From contig CAWCPR010000003.1 of the NCBI GenBank assembly GCA_963797475.1, forward strand, positions 930,001 through 994,000: 64,000 nt of DNA, in the 5' to 3' direction. The stretch's first letter is position 1. The number at the start of each line of letters is the position of its first letter. Both the position numbers and the translations under genes were made by a program. This document shows, piece by piece, positions 15,022 through 24,580 of this stretch. The DNA comes from CAWCPR01 sp963797475. GTDB taxonomy: Bacteria > Chloroflexota > Anaerolineae > Anaerolineales > UBA4823. Under the pieces are notes generated by a model. The model was not told the origin of the DNA, ran no database searches, and was given only the letters and a program-made list of their open reading frames with translations.

Positions 15022-16724
15022 TGGAAAACTTCTCGCAGATCCTGTGGCGCTCCCGCGTTGAGACGCCCGACCAGGTCGCCGTATACCTCCTGGACAGATC
15101 CCAAAACGAATCCGCTGTGACCTATCGCTCGCTGCTGGACAACGCAGCCGGATATGCCCAGGCGCTTGCCGCGGCCGGGGTCCAGCCGGGCGAGGTCGTC
15201 ATCTTGATCCTGGACCACGGCGTCGACCTGGTGGCGGCGTTCTTCGGGACTGTGCTGCGCGGCGCTGTCCCCGCCATCATGCCTTTCCTGACCGAAAAAC
15301 TTTCCCCGGACCACTATCGCAAAACGCTGCGATCGCTTTTTGAAATCACCGCGCCAGGCGCAGTCCTCACCACGACCGGTTTCCTGTCTGAAGTCCAGGC
15401 GGCGCGCCAGGTCCAGGGGAACGCGCCACGTTCCATCCTGGTCGCGGGTGAAATTTCTCCTCTGCATGGACAGGCTGACGGCGAGCAGATTCAGGCGGTC
15501 CTGGCGGGCCTCAAGCGGTCCCCAGAAGAGATCGTCCTGCTGCAGCATTCTTCCGGGACCACCGGGCTGCAGAAAGGCGTCGCCCTCTCCCACCGGGCGG
15601 TAATCCACCAGCTCGAAAGCTACAGCCGGGCAATCGGGCTGCAAGCGCAGGATGTTGTTGTGAGCTGGCTGCCGCTCTATCACGATATGGGTCTCATAGC
15701 CGGCTTTATCCTGCCCATCCTGCGCGGCGTGCCGCTGGTGCTCATGTCGCCCTTCGACTGGGTGCGGGCGCCTTATAAACTGCTGCAGGCTGTATCCCGC
15801 TACCAGGGCACTTTAACCTGGCTGCCCAATTTCGCTTACAATTTCTGTGCGCAAAAAATCCGGGATCGCGACCTGCAAGGCGTGGACCTTTCCTCCTGGC
15901 GGGCCGTGATCAACTGCTCCGAACCGATGTACTGGAAAAGCCAGCAGTTATTCCTGGAACGCTTCGCTCCATACGGCCTGAGAGCCGAGGCGTTGGCGAC
16001 CTGTTACGCGATGGCCGAAAACGTATTTGCCGTGACCCAAGGGGGTGTGCGCTCTCCAGTGCGGGTAGACCAAATCGACCCACAGGGGCTGCTAACCCGG
16101 AAAATCGCTCAACCTGCTGGAGACTCTCATCATGCACTGAGGCTGCTCTCCGCCGGAGGGCCGATCGAGAACACTTGCCTGCGCATTCTGGACGGCGAAA
16201 GGGCCGAGCTGCCCGAGCGCTGCGTCGGCGAGATCGCCATAAAAAGCGATTGTATGTTGAGCGGCTATTACCACCGGCCTGACCTTTCGGCCCAACTCTT
16301 CCTGGATGGCTGGTACCTGACCGGAGACCTGGGGTACCTAGCGGAAGGCGAGCTGTATATCACCGGACGCAAAAAAGACTTGATCATTGTCGGGGGAAAA
16401 AACATCTACCCGCAGGACCTGGAACGTCTGACCAACGAAACCCCTGGTGTGCATCCCGGGCGGGCCGTGGCTTTTGGGGTATTCAACGAACAGACGGGCA
16501 CGGAGGATATAGTCATCGTCGCCGAAGGCGAGGCAGAGACGGGCAAAACCCCGGAGGATCTCGCCAATGAGATCCGCCGGCGTGTGACCCAGGGCTCAGA
16601 TATCGCCCTGCGCTACGTTTACATCGTCGCGAAAAATTGGCTGTTAAAAACCAGCAGCGGAAAAATCGCCCGCACTGCCAATCGCGAGAAGTACCTGGCT
16701 GAGGTTTCCTGGGGAAAGAAATAA
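15021..16724 (+). CDS. acyl-AMP ligase (FAAL/DltA-like) for the carrier protein
   Basis: The 567-residue adenylate-forming enzyme has HSSGTTGLQKGVALSH (P-loop), SWLPLYHDMGLIAGF, ATCYAMAEN, the TGDLGYL aspartate, and GRKKDLIIVGGKNIYPQDLE near the C-terminus, with the catalytic lysine in LLKTSSGKIARTA. The LYHDMGL region is characteristic of fatty acyl-AMP ligases and related enzymes rather than DltA. It should activate a carboxylic acid and load it on the adjacent carrier protein. It is the last gene of the operon; the next genes are on the other strand. The acid could be a fatty acid, acetate or an amino acid. Confidence 0.88.
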   Translation: MENFSQILWRSRVETPDQVAVYLLDRSQNESAVTYRSLLDNAAGYAQALAAAGVQPGEVVILILDHGVDLVAAFFGTVLRGAVPAIMPFLTEKLSPDHYRKTLRSLFEITAPGAVLTTTGFLSEVQAARQVQGNAPRSILVAGEISPLHGQADGEQIQAVLAGLKRSPEEIVLLQHSSGTTGLQKGVALSHRAVIHQLESYSRAIGLQAQDVVVSWLPLYHDMGLIAGFILPILRGVPLVLMSPFDWVRAPYKLLQAVSRYQGTLTWLPNFAYNFCAQKIRDRDLQGVDLSSWRAVINCSEPMYWKSQQLFLERFAPYGLRAEALATCYAMAENVFAVTQGGVRSPVRVDQIDPQGLLTRKIAQPAGDSHHALRLLSAGGPIENTCLRILDGERAELPERCVGEIAIKSDCMLSGYYHRPDLSAQLFLDGWYLTGDLGYLAEGELYITGRKKDLIIVGGKNIYPQDLERLTNETPGVHPGRAVAFGVFNEQTGTEDIVIVAEGEAETGKTPEDLANEIRRRVTQGSDIALRYVYIVAKNWLLKTSSGKIARTANREKYLAEVSWGKK

Positions 16725-16767
16725 AAACAATTGAGGGGGATAAATTGGAAGGGGGGAAGGCTACTTT

Positions 16768-19005
16768 TTAGGGAAGGGATGGGCGCCAATCGGCGTCGAA
16801 TTCCGTGCGCGCCCCGGTCGTCAACTGGCGCCGCCCGGCCCCGTTGGCCGTCATGATGAAAATGTCATGATTGCTGCCTTTGGGCCAGGATTCGAAGGCC
16901 AGCCAGACCCCATCCGGAGAATAACGTCCCTCGCGCATAGGGATGGGCCCCTCATTGATCACGAACTCACGCATTCCATCATCCTGTACGGGAGCGACCA
17001 CCAATTTCGGAAAGCCCCCGGTTCGGCCCACGTACTGTGTATATAAAATGAGCTCGCCATCCGGCGACCAGGTCGGGTTGGCGTTGATCAGATCCCGGCT
17101 GTGGGAGAACAGGTGCTGGTTTTGACCATCGGGTTCCATGATCCACACCTGGGCTGGGCCACGGCGGGTGGTAATAAAGGCGATCTGGCTGCCATCCGGA
17201 GACCAGACCGGCTGCATATCGCGTGAATATTCATCCGACAACCGTTGGACCGAGCTATCTTCCAGATTCAGCAAGTAAATCCGCGGGCGCCCGGTGACTC
17301 TCACAGAGGTAAAAGCGATATGCTTGCCATCCGGGGACCAGGCCGGGTCGAAATCCCCGCCGGGCACTGTCGGCAGCGGCACCAGATTGGTGCCATCCGC
17401 GTTGATGATAAACATCGCCGATTGTGGATAGGTTTCATGGTTGCTGTCGCAGGGTGAGATGAACACCAGGTGTATCCCATCCGGGGACCACTCCGGCTGG
17501 CAGGCGCCTTCCGGCATATCCGTAATTTGTTGAATATTGCTGCCGTCAAAATTAATAACATAAACCTGGACAGCGCCAGACGCATCGGAGGCAAAAGCGA
17601 GCTGTCCGGCGCCGCCGCCAGAGGCGGTTGGCAGCGGCGTGGGAGTAATGGTGGGCAGCGGGGTTTCAGTTTCTGTCGGCAGGACTACCGGCATGCTGGG
17701 TGTGGGGCTGGGGAGCGCCAGAACGACCGGCTCTGTCGTCATGGATATGGGGCTGGGGAGCGGTTCGGGAGGCGATGGCGTCGGTGTAGCGCTGGGCAAA
17801 ACCGGTACGATCGGCAGGCTTAGATTCGTCGGCCAGATGGAAGCCAGCGTGTGGGTGGGCAAGTTGGGATCGTAGTAATAAGCCGCGGCGATGCTGAGCA
17901 CAACCAGGAAGATGGCAATCACGGCCACCCACACACAGCCTCGCAGCCGTGAGCGTTTACGCGGGCGGCTGGGCGCTCGCTCAAAGGCAGGTTCATCTAA
18001 AGGCGAGCTGACAAATATGGGCATCCCACCCGAGCGGTCCGGAGAGCGGGCAGGCCGGTCCTCGATCAGCAGCGGGGAAAGCGGGTCGACGGAGGTGTTG
18101 GGTTTGACGGCGCCTTCCGGAGGCGGTGTGACGATGTATTCGCCGCCCGTGTTGCGCCGCGGGCTGGTTCGAGAGCTTAACAGGGCCTGCTTGAACTCCT
18201 CGGCTGATTGGTAACGTTCATCCGGCTGCACTTTTAGGGATTTTTCGATGACGCCTGTCAGCCGCCTGGAGACACGCGGGTTGATCTTGCGGATCGAGGT
18301 CAGATCAGATTGCTCCATCGCTCGAGCCAGGGCGTCCTCTGGAATGTTGCCCGTCAGGGCCGCATACAGCGTGGCCCCGAGGGAAAAGATATCCGAGCGG
18401 TTGTCGGTGCGGGCCGTGCCGTATTGCTCCGGAGGCGAGTAGCCTGGCGTCATCGCTCGCGCTCCGGTAGTTGTGGCCTGAGAGCCCGACACGACTTTGG
18501 CCAGGCCAAAATCCACCAGGAAAATCTGCCCCTGGGGGGTGATCTTCACATTTCCCGGCTTAATATCGCGATGGATGATTGAGGGGCTGCGCGTGCTCAA
18601 ATACGTCAGCGCATCGCAAATGGCGGCGCCGATCGTGACGACCTCGTCATCCGAGAGCACGCCCACCCGGTCCATACGCTGGCGTAAGTCCTCGCCCTCG
18701 ATATAATCCATCACCAGGTATTGCCCCTGATTTTCGATGACGAAGTGATCCGTCACGCGCGGCAGGTTGGGATGCCGCAAACTGGCTAAGATGACTGCTT
18801 CACGGCGGAACTGGCGCGCGTATTCTTCGGTCGTAAACAAGTTATCCTTGACTGCGACCTCTACGCCCAGATTCTCGTCCACGGCCCGGTAGACCGACCC
18901 CATTCCCCCTTGCCCAAGAATCTCAACGATTTTGTAGCGGTTATTGAGCAGGGCGCCGCGTTCCAATATCATGTTGCTACGATTCTCGTGAAGCTGAAAG
19001 CTCAC
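16768..19005 (-). CDS. Ser/Thr protein kinase with TolB-like propeller
   Basis: A GTG start at 19005 with AAAGGA just upstream gives 745 residues. The kinase domain (about 20-275) has GQGGMGSVYRAV, VAVKDN, HRDIKPGNVKI, LVDFGLAKV and GYSPPEQYG, so it should be active. A linker, one membrane helix (about 350-370, GCVWVAVIAIFLVVLSIAA) and a Pro/Thr-rich stretch follow. The rest is a TolB/WD40-like propeller with five or six repeats carrying WSPDG motifs. The propeller should be outside the cell. It lies 19 bp downstream of the coiled-coil/zinc-ribbon gene, so that protein is a likely substrate or partner. Confidence 0.9.
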   Translation of the reverse strand: MSFQLHENRSNMILERGALLNNRYKIVEILGQGGMGSVYRAVDENLGVEVAVKDNLFTTEEYARQFRREAVILASLRHPNLPRVTDHFVIENQGQYLVMDYIEGEDLRQRMDRVGVLSDDEVVTIGAAICDALTYLSTRSPSIIHRDIKPGNVKITPQGQIFLVDFGLAKVVSGSQATTTGARAMTPGYSPPEQYGTARTDNRSDIFSLGATLYAALTGNIPEDALARAMEQSDLTSIRKINPRVSRRLTGVIEKSLKVQPDERYQSAEEFKQALLSSRTSPRRNTGGEYIVTPPPEGAVKPNTSVDPLSPLLIEDRPARSPDRSGGMPIFVSSPLDEPAFERAPSRPRKRSRLRGCVWVAVIAIFLVVLSIAAAYYYDPNLPTHTLASIWPTNLSLPIVPVLPSATPTPSPPEPLPSPISMTTEPVVLALPSPTPSMPVVLPTETETPLPTITPTPLPTASGGGAGQLAFASDASGAVQVYVINFDGSNIQQITDMPEGACQPEWSPDGIHLVFISPCDSNHETYPQSAMFIINADGTNLVPLPTVPGGDFDPAWSPDGKHIAFTSVRVTGRPRIYLLNLEDSSVQRLSDEYSRDMQPVWSPDGSQIAFITTRRGPAQVWIMEPDGQNQHLFSHSRDLINANPTWSPDGELILYTQYVGRTGGFPKLVVAPVQDDGMREFVINEGPIPMREGRYSPDGVWLAFESWPKGSNHDIFIMTANGAGRRQLTTGARTEFDADWRPSLP

Positions 19006-19024
19006 AATCCTTTCTTCAGTCCGG

Positions 19025-21340
19025 CTATAAGCGGGTGACCAGTCCGCAGTATTCGCATCGTATTTCCGTCTGGCCCCTCAGCAGCGGCGCGGTGAAGGCA
19101 GCCCCGCATTTAGCGCATTGCTGCGGAGCATTGCGAACTCGCTCCACTTCCTCAGCAGAAAGTGGAATTGCCCGGTCACGAGCATAGCCGCCGCTGCGAG
19201 CCCGCCCAACCATCTTGAGCCAATCGTCCGCTACAGGTAGGGATAAAAGGAAGCAGGCCAGAGGTACAGGCGCCGGGGAGTCGCACTGAAATGCCAGAAC
19301 ATCGCGCCTATCTTGAGCCTGGGCATCCTTTTTCACATCCAGGATTGCCTGTAAGGGGACCTCAACTTTCAATTCGAATGTTCCAACACGATCCTCCCAC
19401 AGCAGGCGCTGGTCGGTCAGAAAGAGAATCCCATTTTCCGGTTCCCAACTCGGGTGTTGGAAGACGGCTTCAACCGCCGCCACACCGCATTCTGTCGCCA
19501 GCAGCCTGAAAGAGGCGGTCGAGAGCGCATCCAGCATCCAATCTACCCATGCCAGGTGGGCGTCCAATGATTCCACTTCGTCGGCGTATTGGTCAAATTG
19601 GGCCAACACCGTTGCCTGGGCTGCGTCTGCTTGAGCTTCCGCGGAGGCAATTGCAGACTTCAGTTGCAGATACTGCGGGCGGGCCGCAGCCGGGTTGTTG
19701 GACATGCCCGCTACCTGCGCCAGAAGCTGTTGGATATTCTGCATTTGCCCGCCAAGCGCGCCGGCCTGGTAATCAAGGGTCTTTTCGCTGTTGGCTTTTA
19801 TCCGCTCCCACTGGGCGGATAAGATCGAGAGATCTGCCTCCAAATCTTTTTCGATTTCATATCCGCGGGCGCGGATGGCGGCCAGCTTGCGTTCCAACGA
19901 GCGCACGTCGTTTTCGAGCTGGCTCAATCCCTGGCGAGAGGATTTCAGCATCATCTCGTCCTGGAGATTGTTAACCTCATTCTGTACGTTTAATATATCG
20001 GCGGGACTCAGCGGTCCGGTCAGGTCCCCAACGGATAACCCGCCGGAAGCGTTCACCCGCTCGGCATCGATCTGGCCGGACTGGGCGCGTTCCACCATCG
20101 CCGCCCAATCCTTAGATTCCTGCCCGTTGATATGGAAAGACACCGGGCCAGGCTTAGGGCCTGGGAAATCAACCAGCAAATAATCCTGGTGCCCAAACAG
20201 CCCCTTGTTGTCCGCCTTGATACTGCGCAGGTTTGCCAGCGGCTGGTCAATCAACACCTCTTGAACCAGCTCGGAGGCTGTGGTTATGAACAATATTTTT
20301 TTGGTGGCGACCTTCTCCTTCCGCTCGAACACCAGGCGCTTATTGCTCAAATATAAAACACCTTCGGGGTCATTTTTGCCTTCCATATCCCAACGGGTGG
20401 GCACAGCCAACACCAGGTCTTCTCCAGCAGCCAGCTTAAACCGGGCTTCTTTCAATTGATCCAGGGCCCAATGGATATGGGTCAAGCGTCCATTCGCACT
20501 GCGCACCTGGGTTTTGACCGGGTCATAAGTATTTTCAATATCGCGCTCCATCTGCGAAACCTGATCCAGCACCCGGTTTACCTGGGTTTGAGTGTCGCGC
20601 AGCAGAGGGCCGGCTGCGGCCGGGTTCGCCAGGTTCATGTTCAAATTTTGCAGCATGGGATTAATGGACGCCAGTTGGGATTGCAGGTTGCGCGCCTGCA
20701 CTTGAACCGCCTCGAGCACCTGCGGGTGGACGCGCTCCCATTGGTCAACAGCATCATAAGCGATTTTTTCGAGGTCGGCCTGATAACGGTATCCTTCACG
20801 CCGGGCGCTCTCCAAAAGCTCCAACACCCGGTTCAAATCCGCGCCCAAAGTTGAGATTTCCGCTGTGATGGCGCTGAAAGCGCTGCGGGCGCGCAAATCG
20901 TCCAGTGAAGATTGCAGCGAGGAGACTTCAGCCGAGATCGTCTGGTCGGCGGCAGCCGTGTTCAACGACAGGAGGCCAAAAGTCGCCAATGCCGGCGCTG
21001 ACACAGAGACCGAGATCGGGCGACGTGAGATGTTCGCCGGACCAGCAGGCGGCGCAGCTTGAGGCGGCGGCGTCTTGGGCATAAATTTAACCGGCGCTGC
21101 CGCGGGACGGACGACTGGCCGCGGTCGCTCGCTCTGCATATCGTTCGCGATCTGGCGAGCGCCGTCGCGCCGGGCTGTCATCTCTTCAGCCCGCTTCGAG
21201 TTCACTGGCGGGCGAGGAGGCAGGCTTACGCCCGGCATTCTTGACAGAGGTTGGGGCGCCAAAGGTTCGCGAGATTGGATCGGCTTTCCTTGTTGGTTGA
21301 GCTGAGTCGCTTTTGGCCGGATATTATCTCGTTCTTCCAT
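19025..21340 (-). CDS. large coiled-coil protein with duplicated GRAM/PH-like domains and C-terminal zinc ribbon
   Basis: The 771-residue protein is not recognised as a named family. Residues 1-110 are Pro/Arg/Gln-rich and probably disordered. Helical, heptad-rich stretches lie at about 130-300 and 455-590. Each is followed by a beta-rich segment with the pattern (L)x(L)(S/T)(N/D)(K/Q)RL: GVLYLSNKRLVFERK near 335 and NGILFLTDQRLLWEDR near 635. This looks like a tandem duplication of a helical plus GRAM/PH-like unit. The C-terminus has CAKCGAAF and RCEYCG, a zinc ribbon. No signal peptide is seen, so it is probably cytosolic. It is the first gene before the TolB kinase. Confidence 0.65.
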   Translation of the reverse strand: MEERDNIRPKATQLNQQGKPIQSREPLAPQPLSRMPGVSLPPRPPVNSKRAEEMTARRDGARQIANDMQSERPRPVVRPAAAPVKFMPKTPPPQAAPPAGPANISRRPISVSVSAPALATFGLLSLNTAAADQTISAEVSSLQSSLDDLRARSAFSAITAEISTLGADLNRVLELLESARREGYRYQADLEKIAYDAVDQWERVHPQVLEAVQVQARNLQSQLASINPMLQNLNMNLANPAAAGPLLRDTQTQVNRVLDQVSQMERDIENTYDPVKTQVRSANGRLTHIHWALDQLKEARFKLAAGEDLVLAVPTRWDMEGKNDPEGVLYLSNKRLVFERKEKVATKKILFITTASELVQEVLIDQPLANLRSIKADNKGLFGHQDYLLVDFPGPKPGPVSFHINGQESKDWAAMVERAQSGQIDAERVNASGGLSVGDLTGPLSPADILNVQNEVNNLQDEMMLKSSRQGLSQLENDVRSLERKLAAIRARGYEIEKDLEADLSILSAQWERIKANSEKTLDYQAGALGGQMQNIQQLLAQVAGMSNNPAAARPQYLQLKSAIASAEAQADAAQATVLAQFDQYADEVESLDAHLAWVDWMLDALSTASFRLLATECGVAAVEAVFQHPSWEPENGILFLTDQRLLWEDRVGTFELKVEVPLQAILDVKKDAQAQDRRDVLAFQCDSPAPVPLACFLLSLPVADDWLKMVGRARSGGYARDRAIPLSAEEVERVRNAPQQCAKCGAAFTAPLLRGQTEIRCEYCGLVTRL

Positions 21341-21773
21341 TTATATTTTCCTATTTTGACGAATCTCTGAAATCGCACCACGTGTCCCGCACAGCGAGCC
21401 CAACCTGATTTTGATGAATATTTTTTTGGAAATATCTTCTCCGCTTCACGAAGCGACTATTCAAATTGTTTGATAAGTTTCGCTGAAAAGAATTCCACGA
21501 TTTCGTGCGTCTCATACCCATTCCGATGTTTTTTTGAAGATCTCCAGGCAGCCCGAAAATCGAAAGCAATGCGCCAATCCAGCGTTTTCGGACAGGTCCT
21601 TAACTAAAGATTATAACAGGAATCTATTGGCCGTTTCTTTGCGAAGGGGAAAGAACGCCCGAACGAATAAAACTGTTAGTTGCGCGTGCAGGAAATATTA
21701 AGAAATCGCCTTCAGGATTAAACCCGGATTAACAGAGCTGCCGGCGATAGGATGTTTCTGTTATTTTCGAACG
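21341..21773. other. 433-bp intergenic region
   Basis: The stretch is AT-richer than its surroundings. The only frame (21351-21569, minus) has no ribosome site or recognisable domain. It holds an extended -10 element listed separately and otherwise nothing clear. It is the likely 5' region of the kinase/zinc-ribbon operon. Confidence 0.5.
21610..21618 (-). promoter_or_regulatory. possible extended -10 promoter for the zinc-ribbon/kinase genes
   Basis: TGTTATAAT on the minus strand matches the extended -10 consensus; no convincing -35 box is seen 17 bases upstream. It is about 270 bp before ATG 21340. Confidence 0.4.
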
Positions 21774-22295
21774 TCAGCTCCTGACCGGGCTTTCTTTCAA
21801 CCCAAAGGCTTGCAGCACCGTCCAGGTGATCGCCTCCACGCCCATGCAGGCGTCCACGACCAGGACATCCTCGGGCTCTTCCAATTCATCGAACTGGCTT
21901 CTGAGCATCTCCGGCTTCATATAATGCATTTTGCGTTGCCGCATGCGCCTCAGGATCGTTTCATAATCGCCGCGCAAATAGACCAGGCGGGTATTGGCAT
22001 TGCCCGCCAGGAGCTGGTCGCGGTAGCGCTGCTTGAGCGCCGAGCAGGCCAGCACACCGGGACGGCGCTCCTTCAGGCAGCGGGCAATCAGGTCGTGGAG
22101 AGCTTGCAGCCAGGGCAGGCGATCATCATCGTCGAGCGGGATTCCGCTGGCCATTTTATTTACACTGGCGGGTGAGTGAAAGTCGTCGGCATCATAGAAA
22201 TCCCAGGAGAGGGCGCCAGCCAGGTGCATGCCAACCGTGCTTTTCCCGCAGCCGGAGACTCCCATCACGATAATGAAGCGCGTCGGAACACTCAT
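21774..22295 (-). CDS. gntK: gluconokinase
   Basis: From ATG 22295 the 173-residue protein matches thermoresistant gluconokinases. It has the P-loop VMGVSGCGKSTVG, DADDFHSPASVNKMASGIPLDD, LACSALKQRYRDQL and the basic segment RRMRQRKMHYMKPEMLRSQF. It phosphorylates D-gluconate to 6-phosphogluconate. Its ATG overlaps the stop of the larA-like gene by four bases (ATGA), so sugar-acid and hydroxy-acid use may be linked. Confidence 0.92.
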   Translation of the reverse strand: MSVPTRFIIVMGVSGCGKSTVGMHLAGALSWDFYDADDFHSPASVNKMASGIPLDDDDRLPWLQALHDLIARCLKERRPGVLACSALKQRYRDQLLAGNANTRLVYLRGDYETILRRMRQRKMHYMKPEMLRSQFDELEEPEDVLVVDACMGVEAITWTVLQAFGLKESPVRS

Positions 22296-23529
22296 GGCTG
22301 CCTCAGGCGAACCAGGTACTCGCCCGCCTGGGGGACGACCAGCAGGTCTGGATCCGCCTGGCGCAGCCATTCGCCAGGATCGATGGACTCGGGGTCGCGA
22401 TAACCCAGGTTGACCGCCCGGCATTCGGCCTCTCCGATCCCGGTCGCCATGGTCACCCGGATGCGGGGCGATTTCGACCCGCGTGGCGGCGTCATAAGCT
22501 CCAACGCCGCGCAGGTGCGTCGAGTGGGCCAGCACACCCCAGGGGAGGTCTTTGAACCGGTCCCACTGCTGGGTGAAATAATCCCGCACGTGGTACCCGA
22601 CCTGGCGGATCAACCGGCCGTGCACCGCGCTCGATCTCGCCCAGGTGCGGGGCATATAGGATGACCTCGCCGCCATCGGCGACGACCGGCTCGGTTTTGT
22701 ACATCCCTTTAGCCCCCAACCACAGCTCGGTGTACATCGTTGGGAGAATCGAAAGCACCTGGCGGAAGGGCCGGTCCAGCCACCTGATGTGAACCTGCGC
22801 CGAAAGGTCCGCAGCCTGGGACCAGGCCCGCTCCGGAGTCCCAAAAAAGACCCCGGCGACCCCCTCTTGCGTGACCACGCTGCACAGGGCATGACGTGGG
22901 GTCGGGATGAGCGCCGCGGCCCGGTCGATCACAGCCCGCACGGGTGTATCCTTCACGCCGATGATTTCGTACGAGGTAAGCAGCGCTCCCAGCCAGTGGG
23001 TGAAGTCGATGATCTCCGCGCCGGCAATGCCGGGGAAGAAGTATTTGTTGCCGCCCGAAAAGCCGGCCACTTCGTGCGGGAAAACCGGGCCGCATATGAG
23101 CAGGTGGTCGTATTCGAGGATCCGGCAGTTCAGCCGCACAGGGACGGGCATGCGCAGCAGCCCGCCGCTCAACCCCTCGATTTCAGCGGCAGGGATTTCG
23201 CCTACAAACGCCAGCGCGGCCGGGTCCTTCCAGGCGTGGTTGATGAACCGGACGCGCCCATATCGACCGGCGCGCCTCTCGCTGGTCAGCCCAAAAAGCT
23301 GCAGCATCTGGGATTCGCTCAAGGGCGGGTGCGTGCCCAGGGCGACCAGGAAATCGACCGTTTTGACCCTGCCCATGACCTCGGCGGTGATGAGGCGGAA
23401 GAAAAGCGGCATCGGCATACTGCGCGTCTGATCTGGGACGATGACCAGCAGGCGCTTGCCCTGCAGGGGCAGCGAATCCAAACCAGAAACGACAATTTGT
23501 TCGATTTGCGAGTCGGTCAGCAGTTCCAT
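22292..23529 (-). pseudogene. LarA-like (lactate racemase family) protein, two frameshifts
   Basis: From ATG 23529 (MELLTDSQIEQIVV) the frame reads clearly as the LarA/DUF2088 family: VIVPDQTRSMP, ICGPVFPHEVAGFSGG and NKYFFPGIAGAEIIDFTH. Near 22625 it needs one base removed (minus strand GCGCGGTGC) to continue as VHGRLIRQVGYHVRDYF. Near 22465-22468 it needs one base added in a run of four C to continue as RIRVTMATGIGEAECRAV and end at 22292. The total would be about 412 residues, normal for LarA. Characterised members are Ni-dependent 2-hydroxyacid racemases; the natural substrate here is unknown. Both lesions are at runs of one base, so sequencing error is likely. Confidence 0.8.
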
Positions 23530-23541
23530 TTTAGTCCCCCA

Positions 23542-23562
23542 ATTATAACGGTTGCGTATAAT
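23542..23562. promoter_or_regulatory. divergent -10 elements between larA-like and cyclodeaminase genes
   Basis: TATAAT occurs on the minus strand at 23542-23547 and on the plus strand at 23557-23562, each pointing at its own gene in a 63-bp gap. The minus box is only 12 bp before ATG 23529, implying a very short 5' leader. The -35 boxes are poor (minus strand TAAACA at 23565-23570 is the best). Confidence 0.45.
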
Positions 23563-23592
23563 AGTGTTTAAATCAAAATGGGAGCGACCACG

Positions 23593-24573
23593 ATGATCCG
23601 AATCCTCTCCGGCGAAGATGTGCGCAAAGCGCTGCCCATGCGCCAGGCAGTTGAGACCATCCAAAAAGCCTTCGCCCAGCTCTCCACTGGCAAAGCGGAT
23701 GTGCCGCTCAGGACCGGTTTGCAGGTTCCCGGGCATAACGGGGTCGTCCTGTTTATGCCTGGCTACCTCGCCGCAGATGACCAGATGGCGGTGAAAGTCG
23801 TGTCCGTCTTCAATGACAACCCGGCGAAAGGCCTGCCCCTCATCCATGCCCTGGTCGTCGTCGTCGACGCCGAGACCGGCGCGCCCACAGCGGTCATGGA
23901 CGGCGCCTATCTCACCGCGCTGCGCACCGGTGCGGCTTCCGGGGCTGCCACCGGCCTGTTAGCCCGCCAGGATTCCCGCTCGGCCGCGATCTTTGGCGCC
24001 GGCGTTCAGGCGCGCACCCAGCTCGAAGCGGTACAGGCTGTGCGCCCGATCCAGGAAGCCTGGGTTTATGATCTGCACCCCCAGCGGGCTCGCGACTACG
24101 CCGCAGAGATGTCCCAGATCCTTTCGATTAAAATACACGTCGCCGGCAGCCCTTCCGAGGCTCTCCGGTATGCCGACGTGATTTGCACCGCGACCACCTC
24201 CACCACCCCCGTTTTTAACGACGCCGATCTCAAACCCGGCGCCCACATCAATGCAGTGGGCGCGTACACCCCGCAAAAGCGGGAGATCCCTGGGGAGACG
24301 GTCCAGCGATCCAAGATCGTCATCGACCAGCGCCAGGCCAGTTTAGCCGAAGCCGGCGACCTGCTCATCCCATTGAACCAGGGGCTGATCGCTACAGACG
24401 ACATTTACGCCGAGCTGGGCGAGATCGCCGCTGGGCTCAAACCCGGCCGCGAATCGCCTGAGGAAATCACGTTCTTTAAGTCCGTGGGGGTCGCTGTTCA
24501 GGACGTGGCCGCCGCCAATGCCGTGCTTCAAGCAGCCGTAAGATTGAACTTGGGCACGGAGATCGATTTATAG
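23593..24573 (+). CDS. ornithine cyclodeaminase/mu-crystallin family dehydrogenase
   Basis: The ATG at 23593 (MIRILSGEDVRKALPM) is preferred to 23578 because GGGAG lies eight bases upstream of it. The 326-residue product has a Rossmann nucleotide site (AIFGAGVQARTQLEAV), DGAYLTALRTGAASGAAT upstream of it, and HINAVGAYTPQKREI. Members act on ornithine, alanine, or cyclic imines such as pyrroline-2-carboxylate with NAD(P). It is divergent from the larA-like gene. The exact substrate is not predictable. Confidence 0.87.
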   Translation: MIRILSGEDVRKALPMRQAVETIQKAFAQLSTGKADVPLRTGLQVPGHNGVVLFMPGYLAADDQMAVKVVSVFNDNPAKGLPLIHALVVVVDAETGAPTAVMDGAYLTALRTGAASGAATGLLARQDSRSAAIFGAGVQARTQLEAVQAVRPIQEAWVYDLHPQRARDYAAEMSQILSIKIHVAGSPSEALRYADVICTATTSTTPVFNDADLKPGAHINAVGAYTPQKREIPGETVQRSKIVIDQRQASLAEAGDLLIPLNQGLIATDDIYAELGEIAAGLKPGRESPEEITFFKSVGVAVQDVAAANAVLQAAVRLNLGTEIDL

Positions 24574-24580
24574 GCTGGAA

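Noticed and set aside
21351..21569. 72-codon minus-strand ORF
   Set aside because: AT-rich, Arg/Asn-rich product without ribosome site or domain; probably non-coding leader.
22789..23571. 260-codon plus-strand frame opposite the larA-like gene
   Set aside because: Antisense to a recognisable family; the product has no domain.
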